Shown here: one piece after another, positions 35,451-48,337 of the stretch
How the letters are laid out: each line of letters opens with the position of its first letter
How positions within the stretch are numbered: the first letter of the stretch is position 1
Assembly (NCBI GenBank): GCA_034509735.1
Contig: JACGWO010000003.1
Span: 14,198,001 to 14,262,000 of the forward strand
Length of the DNA: 64,000 bases
Direction of reading: 5' to 3'
Source: Sesamum alatum
Lineage: Eukaryota; Streptophyta; Magnoliopsida; Lamiales; Pedaliaceae
Position numbers and translations under genes: made by a program
The notes under the pieces: generated by a model
What the model saw: the letters and a program-made list of their open reading frames with translations, nothing else
What the model was told of the DNA's origin: nothing
Databases searched by the model: none

Positions 35451-36646
35451 TAGCCAATCTTGGAAGGCGAAATATAACCTATGTCTAGACAATTTCAAGG
35501 ATTTGATATATTATTAATGAATAAAGAAGTGAAATTCATTTGGCATTACTTTGTTTGTGTTCACTTTATCTGCATTACGTATTTGTTCACTACGCAAACA
35601 AAGCCCACGGACTGAAAACGTATTTCGGGGACTGGGATTACGCTTGGAGGTAGGTCCATGAAATCAGTCTCGTCGAATCAGTCCGGAAATCTCCAAATCA
35701 AGGAATCTCGAAAATGGGTACCGAGATTCCCTTGAGACTTGCACTAAGCATCTGCTGTCGTATTTCATCGACGGGTGACGAAGGTCGTCTAAGCAGTGTT
35801 AGTGGGTTAGCCTGCTAGGGAGCAGCTGACTGAGGTGACTCGCGGGAACCGTCTTACGGAGGACCTTGAGTAGGGTCGGCTAGGTATGACGTGTGTTCCT
35901 GGTTCCAACGGTACAGGTCAAGTCCTTTGACTTGAAGAATTGCTGAGTTTACCTGTATATCAGGTCTGTATCTTAGATATGGTGAGAGATTGCCAAGAAG
36001 CACTTGAGTAGTCATATTAGTCTTCTGGAGTTGGAGTTTGAAGATGATGAAACTCTTCCTCTATAAATAGTCCTAGCCCTTCATCATTAGAGAGATGATG
36101 AAACTCCAACACGCACACACACACACACTACAAATCGGCTCTCTCCTCTCTCCCTCTCGTCCGCCCTCTCTCTCTCTCTCAAGAATATTGTTTCTTGTTC
36201 TTTTGTTATTGGAACAATCGAACATAGGAGGATTAATCCCGTTAACCTAATAACGTGTGATTGATCCATCCTCTCCAAAACACTTGTTCGTTCGCTAGCA
36301 CGACGTGCAAGATACGTGTGTGGATTGCGTGTCACAACTTGGAGGATCTCACATACGAGATTTGGAGCAAATCGGGAACAACGCGAGTACCGGTTAGAAG
36401 ACAAAAACGACAATCGGTAGGTCCCAGTTTAATTTTCGTCCCTCTTTTATTTTTCAATACTATGGCCTCCATGGTTCTTTTGTATGCTTTTAATTCATGA
36501 GATACACCGAACACCCGGGAACTTCAAGGGAACACCCCTTGAACGTGTTCTTTAATTTACGTAAAGCATGTTTAAATTTTTGTTATTTAATTTTATACCG
36601 CGCTTCCGCATTCACGCTATTTTTCCGGACAACCCACAATCTTTCA
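35447..36646 (+). repeat. Copia-2 3' LTR with internal deletion
   Basis: Matches 31076-33010 but lacks the first 16 bp and a block corresponding to about 31646-32412 (join at AGTAGTCAT/ATTAGTCTTC, near 36015). The deleted block includes the U3 hairpin core. The end (ATTTTTCCGG ... CTTTCA) is preserved here and reaches the target duplication. Confidence 0.85.
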
Positions 36647-36915
36647 AGTCAGCCGACACCGAGCTGGCTAACCCACTAACATTGCATGGACGACCCTCGT
36701 CACTTGTCGATGAAACTTGACTGCAATCGCTTAGTGCATGTCTCAAACGAACTCTCGATACCCTATCTCGAGGTCCTTTGACTTGGAGTATTTTAGACCG
36801 ATCCATAGAAACTGATTTCATGACTTGCCATCCTATTCGTAGTCCAGTTTCTTGGATTAACCTTTCGGTCTGTGGGCTTTGTTTGTGCATTGAACAGTTT
36901 ATAATATAAAGCTTT
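36647..36915 (-). repeat. Copia-1 3' LTR, piece 3 of 4
   Basis: Aligns with about 58508-58768 of the intact LTR (GGCTAACCCACTAACATTGC ... GAACAGTTTA). The last five bases (36911-36915, GCTTT) are the probable, mutated target duplication of copia-3 (other copy GCAGT at 50638). Confidence 0.85.
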
Positions 36916-39151
36916 TGTTAGCATAGGTGACCGGAAAGCCAATTAGATTAGCCTTGATGTAATCTATTTCTGACAATGTCATTGTAATTGTAATATTCTT
37001 ATATGAATATAGTGAGTATTCATGTTTGGCAGTTCCATTTGTTGTGCTCGCTATTTATGTTTATTCTATTAACATCACAACAAAGCCCACAGGCCAAATG
37101 AACAACCAATGTAATTGGGTTGCGCATTGGATGACAACTATGAAACTAACTTCTAAGGGTTAGGTCTGAAACGTTCCAAGTCGAGGATCTTGAGACAGGG
37201 AATCGAGAGTCCTATACAGAACTGCACTAAGGATTGCATTCATTGGATGAGTTCCGTGTTTCATTAGCGACAGACGTTGGACGTCTATGCAATATTAGTG
37301 GGTTAGTTGACAAGGATGTCAGCTGACTGAACTGACTTGCGAGAATCGTCATATGGAAGCCTTGGAGGCTTGGTCGGTATGACTGGCATTTCTGGCTGCG
37401 ATAGTACGAGACTAGTCCTCGGACTTGAGAATCATGGTAGTCATATGCATATGATGGCTGTATTTAGCATCTGGCAAGAGATGTTAGTATTCAGGATACG
37501 TTCATCATAAGCCTTATACAGTGCAGTCGAAATATGTACTGAAGACGGTGGATTCTAAGATATGATCTGTCACCTATCAGTATCTGACAGTCGAGTCTCC
37601 TATGGGCTTTGAGACAGTTTAAACTCTTATAAGTCTGTGGCCACAACGATTGGTCGAGTAGGGAATGGTTTCCTACGTCGATTAATAGAGTAAACGTGTC
37701 TCGAGTTACTGAGCATAGTTGTCTAGTCCAGGATGGGAACCGACGCCCAATTCCATGCCCTAGACTTAGACCGGGAGACAGATGATGGAAGGACCATACT
37801 CGTATGGAACTCGGGAGCATAAATGTTCACGCCAACATTCACCTAATCTCTAGTGCCATGGACCGTTGCTAGACGGCCACCCATGGTGACGGGCGTTTTT
37901 CCGATTAATGGTTAATCAGAAAATAATTAATTAAATTGGATTTAATTGACCAATTGTGTTGGACACAAGTCCAAGTCTAGCTAAGGGTGAACCTAATGAG
38001 TCACACACAAAATACTTTGGATTTGGCAAAATTAATTTGGAATTAATTCTAGAAGAAGTGAATAAATTTAATCGGATTAAATTTATTCAAAAGAGAAAAT
38101 AAATGATTGGATAATTTATTGAGAAATCCATTTGATGGATGGTTCAAAAATTAATTAATTGGATTAGTTAATTTTTTGGACTAAGAATCTTTAAATTAAT
38201 TGGATTAATTTATCAGGTTTTGGCTAGAATAGTTGATTGGATCAATTGTTCTTAATTTGGACTTATGTTTATTTAATTGGATTAAATAAATAATTGGGCT
38301 TCAATTGGATTGAAATTAATTAGATTAATTAATGCCCAATGGATACATGTTTGGACTTTATTTAATTTGATTAAATACAAGTCCAAAAACATAAAGGTCC
38401 AAGTCCATTTTTCATGCAAGTTGAAGCTAGTTAAGGAGGAGTTTCAACTCTTCCATATATGTACATGATGCACACGAATTTTTGCTCTTTTGTGGGTGGT
38501 TTTCTCTTGCTATCATGTGTAGTGGATGTGCTAGAAGTGTGTGTATGTGGAAGTTGCCTTGGAGGTTACTTATGTAGGTGGTTTTTTGAACACTACATCC
38601 TACATACACAAAACTACTTTGCTAGACACAATTCACTTTACTTGCTTCATTTTTTGCTGGAGCTTTTAGGCCAAAATACTCTCTGAAAATTCTCTCTTTT
38701 AGTGTTCATACTTCTTAGAGAAGGTTGAACAAAAACATTCCAAGGTACATTAATCGGTAGTGCTTTCTTTGGAATTGTTTCTTCTTCTTTGTTTCTATTT
38801 TCTATCTAGCAACAGAGTAGAAATAAATCCATAGTGTGGTGTGGAATGCATTAGAGGAGTTCTACGTTGAGCTCTCAAGTGGACGAATTAAGAAGAAAAA
38901 GAAAGGAACAACGCCACGAACCCGTTCTACATATACGAACAAAGGTTGGTTTCTTTTTACATTTTTGTGTAACTTTGTTCTTCTTTTTTTAAGCCACATA
39001 TCCAACATGTTTATTTTGTTGTTTATGCTTTGACAAACACGGAACGCTCGGGAACTTCAAAGGGAACACCCCTTTGAATCCGGTTTAAATTATGTCTTAA
39101 ATTTATGTTTTTACGCTTACGTTGCGTTCCCGGCCGTACCCGATCCTTTTA
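36916..39151 (+). repeat. Copia-3 5' LTR (2236 bp, subfamily D)
   Basis: TGTTAGCATAGGTGACC to CGATCCTTTTA. Pairs over its length with 48400-50637, with only scattered substitutions and a few small indels by eye. Hairpin core at 37837-37886. Confidence 0.92.
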
Positions 39152-39152
39152 G

Positions 39153-39170
39153 TGGTATCAGAGCCCGGTT
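39153..39170 (+). promoter_or_regulatory. Primer-binding site of copia-3
   Basis: TGGTATCAGAGCCCGGTT, complementary to the initiator tRNA-Met 3' end, one base after the LTR. Confidence 0.92.
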
Positions 39171-41270
39171 CGGTGTGTGGATTTAAGGATTTACATGTTA
39201 TAATGTGTTGAGCATGTTGAGTGTGTTTAAAATTCTTTTGGAAAGCATGTTTTCCGATTTTTCTAGCATGATTATATGTATGAAAATATGTGTTAATTTT
39301 GCTTTCGAAATTATGGATATCTATGCATTTTATGAGAATTTGATTTTCTGTAAATGCATGTTTGTATTTCAGTTTTACAGAAGAAATTTAAAAAAAAAAT
39401 TTGGAAAACGTTCAGCAGTCGAGACGCTTGTTGCTGCCTGCCGGCCGGTCACTAGGACAGCAGGCGCGCAAGCCGGCCGCGCGGGCCCACTAGCCGTGCG
39501 TGCTGGCGAGCAGCGCGCATGCGCACGGCCAGCGCGCGCGGGCTTCCGCCTGTACGCGTGCAGGTGTGCGCTAGGCGCGCAGTGCTGCGCGCGTGCGGCG
39601 GGCCGTTTTGCATCGTTTTTTGTGAAATTTTAATTTTCTGATTTCTGCTATTTTCTGAATGTGAGTAATTTTGGCATATTTTAATTTTAGTCAAATTGGA
39701 TTTTTCTAAAATTATTTTTGATGCCCTAGATTATTTTTGAAATGGTTTCCAAACTAAAATGGTTTATACATTGGATGTATGGGTAATATATTATTTTCTG
39801 CACTTAATTATGTTTATTTAGATATTGGATATCTTGTTATAAATACATGGTATGTATTTATTTGTTGGCATATTTATATTTGATGTAAATGTGCTTTGTT
39901 GTTGTTGTTTATTTGATAAACAATAAGGATGATCACTAGCCCTTTTTTAGCCTATGTATGGTTTAATTTATTGTTGGGTGAGGCTTGCGTGCCTCTTTGT
40001 TTTTCTTCGCTATCTATCATTTTCAGCCTTGGAATAATAAGGCTTTTCTTCCTCTCTATTAATGTACTCCCCCCGACTTATGATTGGGGTTTCTTTTAAG
40101 TTGTAATGAGAGTAGATTAGATTGTGAGGATTTATTTTTTTTAATTGTAAGCTTTCAAGGAGATGAAGGTCCGATGGACGGAGCCCATGATGGAAGGTCA
40201 AGAAGAATAAATGAGAAATTTTTACAAGGTCCCATTAGAATCATAATGGGATATAAATATTGTAATAGTGTAGGTCTACCCTAGTTGGACCACAGATCCA
40301 CTGCGGGCTTAGTGGATCACTTAGGAATGGGCTTGTGATCATCCTAACAAGGGTGGGCGCTACTGCTCTATTCAACAAGCTAATGCCATGAGGCTTTAGC
40401 GATCAGGAGTGACTGACCAGAGGGAAGGAACGGTGTTTTTCCGACCAACGCTATTCTGGAAGAATAGAGTAAGCTGGTCTACTGCTCTTATTTCCTATGG
40501 ACTATGAGTTAGTTGTTTGAGCTATTGAGTTCCTTCTTGAGGAGCTGTGCTAGGCTTGTTTTGCATGTGCTTAAGTTTTTTATGCTTTGATGTATGTTGT
40601 GTTTGGAATGCATCTTATTACATTATATGTATAAATCTTGAGCATGCAAAATACTAATAATGATGAGGTCTCGGTCATAATAAAATGATGAGCTCTCACT
40701 TGGATGGTCCAAGTAAATATTAGGCCTAAAATGGAATTAATCAAATGGTTTGATTATTCCAAGCTTTCCATCCGTAATAATGTAATGAGGAAGCTACTTT
40801 CATCTAAAGCGTGGTCTCACAAGTCGTGGAAAGTTTTGGAATGAAAGAAAGCTGCATTATTGTTACGAACAAAGGAATATGCTCCTGTTTCCTTGTCTCA
40901 CGAGTCGTGGGGCGCGACAGTTGAGATATGATTTGGTTGATGGGTCGGGCCTAACGCTGAAGTAACATAAGTCGCTTGGAGTCCTTGGAATCATGTGAAA
41001 GGGTGAGGCAAATTATCTTGGGAATCTCATTGGATGAGAATGGTATTGGATACCTCCCACAAAGATTTTCCTATGAGAATCGTAAAAGTGGGGCATGGAG
41101 AATTGCGTTTTGTGATCCCAATCCCACTAGGAAATGATTTCCCGAAACCCCACTTGAGAGTGGTGGGCTTTCGTAGAAATAGTGGGAGGGTTAATGACTA
41201 AAGACCATGTCACAAACTTGAATTAATATTACAATTCGTTTGCTAATTTTGCTTTACATTTTGAATGTAG
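39171..41270 (+). other. Untranslated leader of copia-3 (2.1 kb)
   Basis: No plausible ORF. It holds a CpG-rich island (39418-39607) and two near-palindromes of the form CACGA-N-TCGTG (40818-40828, one mismatch, and 40899-40909, perfect). The stretch near 40990-41080 (TTGGGAATCTCATTGGATGA) is conserved in the leaders of copia-1 and copia-4. Confidence 0.8.
39418..39607 (+). other. CpG-rich island in the copia-3 leader
   Basis: Dense CGCGC, GGCCG and GCAGGC words in an otherwise AT-rich leader, starting about 265 bp after the primer-binding site. Open frames through it change sequence completely between copies and are not coding. Confidence 0.85.
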
Positions 41271-41498
41271 ATGTCTAAGTACCCGTTATCTATGATTATG
41301 GAGACTAATAAGTTTAATGGAACGAACTACAATGATTGGCTGCGTAATCTGAGGATTGTCCTCGATTACGAAAACCAGGCTTATGTTCTGGATAAGCCAT
41401 TTCCCGTAACCTTGCCAGAAGGTTCCTCGCCAGAAGAGCGTTTGACGTTCGAAAAATGGCATGAGGATGACTGCAAGGTACACAACATCATACTGGCA
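41271..41498 (+). pseudogene. gag: Copia-3 gag, N-terminal 76 codons only
   Basis: Starts MSKYPLSMIMETNKFNGTNY and continues DWLRNLRIVLDYENQAYVLD, the typical start of plant copia gag. It breaks at HNIILA, where an LTR (TGAAGGAC...) begins at 41499. The family capsid domain and zinc knuckle would follow. Confidence 0.92.
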
Positions 41499-43660
41499 TG
41501 AAGGACAAGCGGATCCGCCTGGGAGCGCGAGCGGAAGCGAGGAAGCGCGAAAATAGCGCGTAAATTAAATCAAATCTAAATAGACGAATCCCAAGGGATG
41601 TACCCTTGGGTGCTCAACCGGGTGTTCGATGTAGAATGTGTAAATATTAGAAACATATATTTTAAACACATAGGGCATAGATATATATACAATAAATTCA
41701 ATCAAAGCGTAAGGAGACTTTTACCTTTGATTGTTTAGCGTATGCTCCCGGCTACTTGCGTTGTTCCTTCTCCGGAATGCTCACGAAATCCAAACGTATA
41801 GATTTTTCAAAGGTGATCCACACCACACCGGAAGAAGCACACGTTTCTTCTTGCTAGAAAAAAACGGGTTTAAGAAGGAATCAGTTTAAGAGAAGAACAC
41901 TATGCATTAGTGCTCTCTTAAACTTACTTTGTTCTTCTTCTTGATTCAAAATCAAGTGAAGAACACAAGTGTGAGAGAGGGAGAGAGGCCGAGAGTTGAG
42001 AGAGAGGAGAGGGATTTTTGTCTTCTCTTTTTCCTAGAAAAAGATAAATAATGAATCACTTATGCTTGATGTTGTATATTCTAATATATATACATAGTTA
42101 ATGTGATTATTGGAATATGTCTAAGTTCATCCAAGGATGTCTAGATTCATTCCAATCAATCACCATCAATTCTTCAATCAAGCCTACAAAAATTTATGGT
42201 ATGATCAAATCATACCAAAAAGGAAGAGCTTGATTGGAGTTGATTTGTCTCTTTCCAAAAGAGATAAGTCAACATACCACCTAGCATGAAACATGGCTGA
42301 TTTTGCTTCCTCCAAGGGAGCATGTCGGCCATGTTTAATTAAGGGAAGAAGTCCAACTTCTTCCTATTCCAAAATAGGAATTATTTCTCCTCTCGGGTAT
42401 AATTTAACGGACTGGGTTTTAGCGTAATCCAATTACGATGAATCCAACATTAAATCCAATTTAATGTCCATTTAAATTATTCCTGTTGATCTTTTAATCC
42501 AATTAAAAAGATCCAACGTCTCAACGTCTCAACTTTCCATATTTAATCGAAAATTCAATTTACCTATTAAACGAAACCCCGATACAATATCGGCCCGTCC
42601 ATCCAATGGACTCTCCCTTAAGTAATCCAATTACTTATTTTATCCTTTGAGATTGACTCCAAGTCGATCTCTCAACCTCCTCGGTGATTTGTGTGTGACC
42701 CTTTAGGTTCACCCTCAGCTAGACTTGGGCCTGTGTCCCACAAGGGCCCGTTACCATGGGTGGCCATCTAGCAACGGTCCATGGCACTGGAAACTAGGTG
42801 AATTGGCGTGAACATTTAGGCGCCGATTTCGTACGGGTACGATCCTTCCGTCTACCGTCTCCCGACCATAGTCTAGGGTATGGAATTGGGCGTCGGTTCC
42901 CATCCTTGACTAGGCATCTATGATTAATAATCGAGACCACGTACGCTTCATTGCGTCGACACAGGAAACCATTCCCTGTTCGACCAACCACTGTGGCCAC
43001 AGCTTTAAACAACATGAACTTGTCTCCGAGTGCATAGGAGATACCTCTGTCACATACTGACAGGGGACGGATCGTCTTCTTGGAATCCACCGTCCTCGCT
43101 ACACATTCCGACTGCACTTGACAAGGCTTATGATAATCATCTTACAGAATGATTACCTCTCGCCAGATCCAAGATACAGCCGTCATATGCACGCGACTGC
43201 CATGATCCCTCAAGTTTGAGGATTACTCCCGTACTATCGGAACCGGGGAAAACCAATCATACCGACCAAGCCTCCAAGGCTTCCATATGATGATCCCCGC
43301 GAGTCAGTCCAATCGGCTCGACCCCAGTCGACCAATCCATCAAGATCGTGTAGGCGTCCCCACGCCTGTCGCTGATGAAAACACGGCACTCATCCAATAA
43401 ACACGACTCTTGACGCAAGTCTCAAATAGGACTCTCGATGCCCTGTCTCGAGGTCCTCGACTTGGAACGTTTCAGACCCAACTCTTAATCAGTTGGTTTC
43501 ATGACCACCATCCAATGCGTGGCCCAACTGCACGAGTTGTTAATCATGGTCTATGGGCTTTGTTGCGATATAAGTTAAACACCTTTTTAACAAATGTGAA
43601 ATGAACGCAACAAAGTAAGCACCAGAAGTGATAAATACTCATTTTATTCATCACAGACCT
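41499..43660 (-). repeat. Copia-4 3' LTR (subfamily B), U3 end truncated
   Basis: The minus-strand end CTTGTCCTTCA is at 41499. Similarity to 45153-47300 holds until TTATTCATCACA (43660) and then stops. It carries the LTR ORF (42794-43117) and hairpin core (42754-42803). Confidence 0.88.
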
Positions 43661-45136
43661 CGTGGGAGATATCCAATATCATTCTCATCCAATGAGATTC
43701 CCAAGATATTTTTCCTCACCTATTCGCATGGTTCTGAGGACTCCAAGCGAACCATGTTACACGGTGTTAGGCCCGACCCATCAACCAAATCATACCTCAA
43801 ACTGTCGCCCCCCACGACTCGTGAGATAGGGAAACAACGAGCACTGTCTTTTTGTTCACAACAATGGTGCAGCTTTCCCCTAGTCCAAGTGTGCCACGAT
43901 TCATGAGACCACACTTGGGTAGTGGTAGCTTTCCTCACCACATTGCTATGGATGGAAGGCTCGGAGATCATAAATACCATTTTGATCCAAGTCCATCCTG
44001 GGCCTAATATTTAATTTGGTCCAACCAAATGAGAGTTTAAGTATGACCGAGACCTCATCATATTATGGTGTTTTAGCATGCATAAATATCCAATATTTAA
44101 AACGATAAATAAAAACGCCGCATGCATAAAACATAGCATACACCTGTTAGGATGATCACAAGCCCAACCTATGCGACCCACTGAGCCCACAGTGAGTCTA
44201 TGTTCTGTCTAGGGTGGTCCTAAATTATTACAATAATAATAAACCCATTGTCATTCCAATGGGCCTTGAAGTGCTTCTTGTTTTCACGCCTTGATGCTTC
44301 TCCTTGGGGTGTCCGACTCCAATTGCTTGTTAAAATTAAAACCTCAACAATCCTATCTACTCTCATTACGACTGAAAGTAATACATTGGTAATAAAGAAA
44401 AATAAGTCTTAACATCATGAGGCTAATAATAGGGGAGATGATAGTCCCAAAAACAAGAGGCACGCAGGCCCCACCCAACAGAAAATAAATGATCATACAT
44501 TCATCCATACATAAGGTCTAGGGCTCTTGTGATCATCCCATGTTGATCCATCAACACATATAACACAATTATTCCAAATAATCACGTATAAATAACCAAT
44601 GGATATTCCAAATACCCAAGTGATGTCCAGCATCACAAAAGTATAAACATACAAATAATATGCAAAATTCAAATTTCAAATTTAATGGATATTTTAAACA
44701 ATGCATCCAATGCATGTATTAATCCCAAATTAATTAAGCAATTTTAATTCAAGGAATAATCCAATTATTCCAAAATCAAAAATGCAAAATTAACATATTT
44801 TTAGAATATTGTGCAGAAAATACAGAAAATCAAATTTTTCCGAAAAAGTCGAAAAACGGCACAAAACGGCCCAGCGCCCCTGCGCGCGGCCACTGCCGGC
44901 CCGATCAATTTTTTTTTTTTTAAACTGTTTTAGCACAATAACAGTAATATTATTCTGAAAATAAGCATGCAATTTTAGATCAATCTAACAAAATAAAGCA
45001 TGCCAAAAGTCCATTAAATCCAAACAATTGAATTATCATATTACTCATATATTTATATAATCTAACATGCCAATAAAGCCATTGAAAGCAAGTAGATCAT
45101 GCCAAACACATAGATCTATACCCCTTACATCGAACT
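43661..45136 (-). other. Copia-4 untranslated leader
   Basis: The leader has no ORF. Paired near-palindromes lie at 43813-43823 (CACGACTCGTG, perfect) and 43895-43905. The CpG-rich island is reduced to about 45 bp (44858-44902). Confidence 0.8.
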
Positions 45137-45150
45137 GGGCTCTGATACCA
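45137..45150 (-). promoter_or_regulatory. Primer-binding site of copia-4
   Basis: The minus strand reads TGGTATCAGAGCCC, two bases after the LTR end, so it is intact. Confidence 0.9.
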
Positions 45151-45152
45151 CT

Positions 45153-47364
45153 TGAAGAACAAGAGGATCCGCCCGGGAGCGCGAGCGGAAGCGAGAAAGC
45201 GCGGAAATAGCGCATAAATTAAATCAAATCTAATTTAAAATACGAATCCCAAGGGGTGTACCCTTGGGTGCTCAACCGGGCGTTCGATGTAGGATGTGTA
45301 AATATTAGAAACATATATTTAAACACATAGGGCATAGATGTATATTAAATCAATTAAAGCGTAATAAACCGTTACCTTTGATTATTTAGCGTATGCTCCC
45401 GGCTACTTGCGTTGTTCCTTCTCCGAAATGCTCAACGAAATCCAAACGTATGGATTCTCCAAAGGTGATCCACACCACACCGGAAGAAACACACGTTCTT
45501 CTTGCTAGAAAAGAACGAGTTTAAGAAGGAATCTGTTTAAGAGAATAACACTATGAATTAGTGCTCTCTTAAACTTACTTTGTTCTTCTTCTTGATTCAA
45601 AATCAAGTGAAGAACACAAGTGTAAGAGAGGGAGAGAGGCCGAGAGTTTGAGAGAGAGGAGAGGGATTTTGTCTTCTCTTTTTCCTAGAAAAAGATGAAT
45701 TATGAATCACTTGTGCTTGGTGTTGTATATTCTAATATATATACATAATTAATGTGATTATTGGAATGTGTCTAGGTTCATCCAAGGATGTCTAGATTCA
45801 TTCCAATCAATCACCATCAATTCTTCAATCAAGCCTACCAAAATTTATGGTATGATCAAATCATACCAAAAGGGAAGAGCTTGATTGGAGTTGATTGGAG
45901 GCAACATACCACCTAGCATGAAACATGGCTGATTTTGCTTCCTCCAAGGGAGCATGTCGGCCATGTTTAATTAAGGGAAGAAGTCCAACTTCTTCCTATT
46001 CCAAATAGGAATTATTTCTCCTCTCGGGTATAATTTAACGGACTGGGTTTTAGCGTAATCCAATTACGATGAATCCAACATTAAATCCAATTTAATGTCC
46101 ATTTAAATTATTCCCGTTTGATCTTTTAATCCAATTAAAAGATCCAACGTCTCAACGTCTCAACTTTTCATATTTAATCAAAAATTCAATTTACCGATTA
46201 AACGAAAGCCCGATACAATATCGGCCCGTCCATCCAATGGACTCTCCCTTAAGTAATCCAATTACTTATTTTATCCTTCGAGATTGACTCCAAGTCAATC
46301 TCTCAACCTCCTCGGTGATTTGTGTGTGACCCTTTAGGTTCACCCTCAGCTAGACTTGGGCCCATGTCCCACAAGGGCCCGTTACCATGGGTGGCCATCT
46401 AGCAACGGTCCATGGCACTAAAGACTAGGTGAATTGGCGTGACCATTTAGGCACCGATTTCGTACGGGTACGATCCTTCCGTCTACCATCTCCCGGCCTT
46501 AGTCTAGGTATGGAATTGGGCGTCGGTTCCCATCCTTGACTAGGCATCTATGCTTAATACTCGAGACCACGTATGCTTCATTGCGTCGACACAGGAAACC
46601 ATTCCCTGTTCGACCAACCACTGTGGCCACAGCTTCAAACAGTATGAACGTGTCTCCGAGTACATAGGAGATACCTCTGTCACATACTGACAGGGGACGG
46701 ATCCTCTTCTTGAAATCCACCGTCCTCGCTACACATTCCGACTGCACTGGACAAGGCTTATGATAATCATCTTACAGAATGATTACCTCTCGCCAGATCC
46801 AAGATATAGCCGTCATATGCACGCGACTGCCATGATCCCTCAAGTTTGAGGATTACTCCCGTACTATCGGAACCGGGGAAAACCAATCATACCGACCAAG
46901 CCTCCAAGGCTTCCATATGATGATCCCCGCGAGTCAGTCCAGTCGGCTCGACCCCAGTCGACCAACCCATCAAGATCGTGTAGGCGTCCCACGCCTGTCG
47001 CCGATGAAACACGACACTCATCCCATTAACACGACTCTTAACGCAAGTCTCAATAAGACACTCGATGCCCTATCTCGAGGTCCTCGACTTGGAACGTTTC
47101 AGACCCAACTCTTAATCAGTTGCTTTCATGACCACCATCCAATGCGTGGCCCAACTGCACGAGTTGTTATCCATGGTCTGTGGGCTTTGTTGCGATATAA
47201 GTTAAACACCGTTTTAACAAATGTAAGATGAGTGCAACAAAGAAGGTACCATTGGTGACGAATACTCATCTTATTCATCACATAATAATATTACATTTAC
47301 ATCAAGTTCTCAAATAGGTTATAAATCGCCAAACCTATTGGCTTTATGGTCACCTATTCTAACA
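45153..47364 (-). repeat. Copia-4 5' LTR (subfamily B, 2212 bp)
   Basis: On the minus strand TGTTAGAATAGG (47364) to CTTGTTCTTCA (45153). Same subfamily as 33211-35306, 47365-48337 and 61563-63793. Hairpin core at 46385-46434; the LTR ORF is shortened here by a frameshift. Confidence 0.92.
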
Positions 47365-48337
47365 TGGCCGTCTAGCAACGGTCCATGGTACTAGAGACTA
47401 GGTGAATTGGCGTGAACATTTAGGCGCCGATTTCATACGGGTACGATCCTTCTGTCTACCATCTCCCAGCCTTAGTCTAGGGTATGGAATTGGGCGTCGG
47501 TTCCCATCCTTGACTAGGCATCTATGCTTAATACTCGAGATCACGTACGCTTCATTGTGTCCACACAGGAAACCATTCCCTGTTCGACCAACCACTGTGG
47601 CCACAGCTTTAAACAGCATGAATGTGTCTCCGAGTGCATAGGAGATACCTCTGTCACGTACTGACAGCGGACGGATCCTCTTCTTGGAATCCACCGTCCT
47701 CGCTACACATTCCGACTGCACTGGACAAGGCTTATGATAATCATCTTACAGAATGATCACCTCTCACCAGATCCAAGATACAGCCGTTATGTGCACGCGA
47801 CTGCCATGATCCCTCAAGTCTGAGGATTACTCCCGTACTATCGGAACTGGGGAAAACCAATCATACCGACCAAGCCTCCAAGGCTTCCATATGATGATCC
47901 CCGCGAGTCAATCCAGTCGGCTCGACCCAGTCGACCAACCCATCAAGATCGTGTAGGCGTCCCACGCCTGTCGCCAATGAAACACGGCACTCATCCAATG
48001 AACACGACTCTTGACGCAAGTCTTAATAGGACTCTCGATGCCCTGTCTCGAGGTCCTCGACTTAGAACGTTTCAGACCCAACTCTTAATCAGTTGCTTTC
48101 ATGACCACCATCCAATGCATGGCCCAACTGCACGAGTTGTTATCCATGGTCTGTGGGCTTTGTTGCGATATAAGTTAAACACCGTTTTAACAAATATAAG
48201 ATGAGCGGAATAAGGAAGGTACCATTGGTGACGAACACTCATCTTATTCATCACATAATAATATTACATCTACATCAAGTTGTCGAATAGGTTACAAATT
48301 GCCAAACCTATTGGCTTTCTGGTCACCTATTCTAACA
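47365..48337 (-). repeat. Partial copia LTR, subfamily B (U3 half), minus strand
   Basis: Begins inside the hairpin core (TGGCCGTCTAGC) and runs to the LTR start at 48337. It is joined directly to copia-3 pol at CAGCATCTTGG. It carries an intact 107-codon LTR ORF (47398-47721). Confidence 0.9.

Larger units (their letters stand above)
31060..36646 (+). mobile_element. Copia-2: rearranged, non-autonomous copia element, plus strand
   Basis: Starts TGTTAGAATAGG at 31060 and ends CTTTCA at 36646. It is flanked by AATCA (31055-31059) and AGTCA (36647-36651), a 5-bp duplication with one mismatch inside the copia-1 LTR. Inside are a 5' LTR of subfamily A (31060-33014), a CpG-rich piece (33012-33210), a minus-strand LTR fragment of subfamily B (33211-35306), a protease fragment (35309-35450) and a shortened 3' LTR (35447-36646). 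Most of gag and pol is gone. Confidence 0.8.
41499..47364 (-). mobile_element. Copia-4: LTR-leader-LTR deletion derivative, minus strand, no gag or pol
   Basis: The right (5') LTR 45153-47364, the primer-binding site (45150-45137) and a leader of about 1.5 kb are present. At 43660/43661 the leader joins directly to a 3' LTR that lacks its first 100 bp or so (41499-43660). All coding sequence is gone. It sits inside the gag of copia-3. The flanking 5-mers are TGGCA (41494-41498) and TGGCC (47365-47369), but the right flank is LTR sequence, not gag, so a simple insertion does not explain the junctions. Confidence 0.8.

Noticed and set aside
38459..38686. Cys-rich small ORF in the copia-3 LTR (also 49853-50065)
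   Set aside because: The two LTR copies differ in length and end; no signal that selection keeps it. It overlaps the probable transcript start region of the LTR.
39205..39633. 142-codon plus-strand ORF in the copia-3 leader
   Set aside because: Half is AT-rich leader and half is the CpG island. It is not conserved in the copia-1 or copia-4 leaders.
41494..47369. TGGCA/TGGCC as a target duplication of copia-4
   Set aside because: Four of five bases match, but the right-hand sequence is LTR (TGGCCGTCTAGC), not the copia-3 gag that should follow, so the match is probably chance or microhomology.
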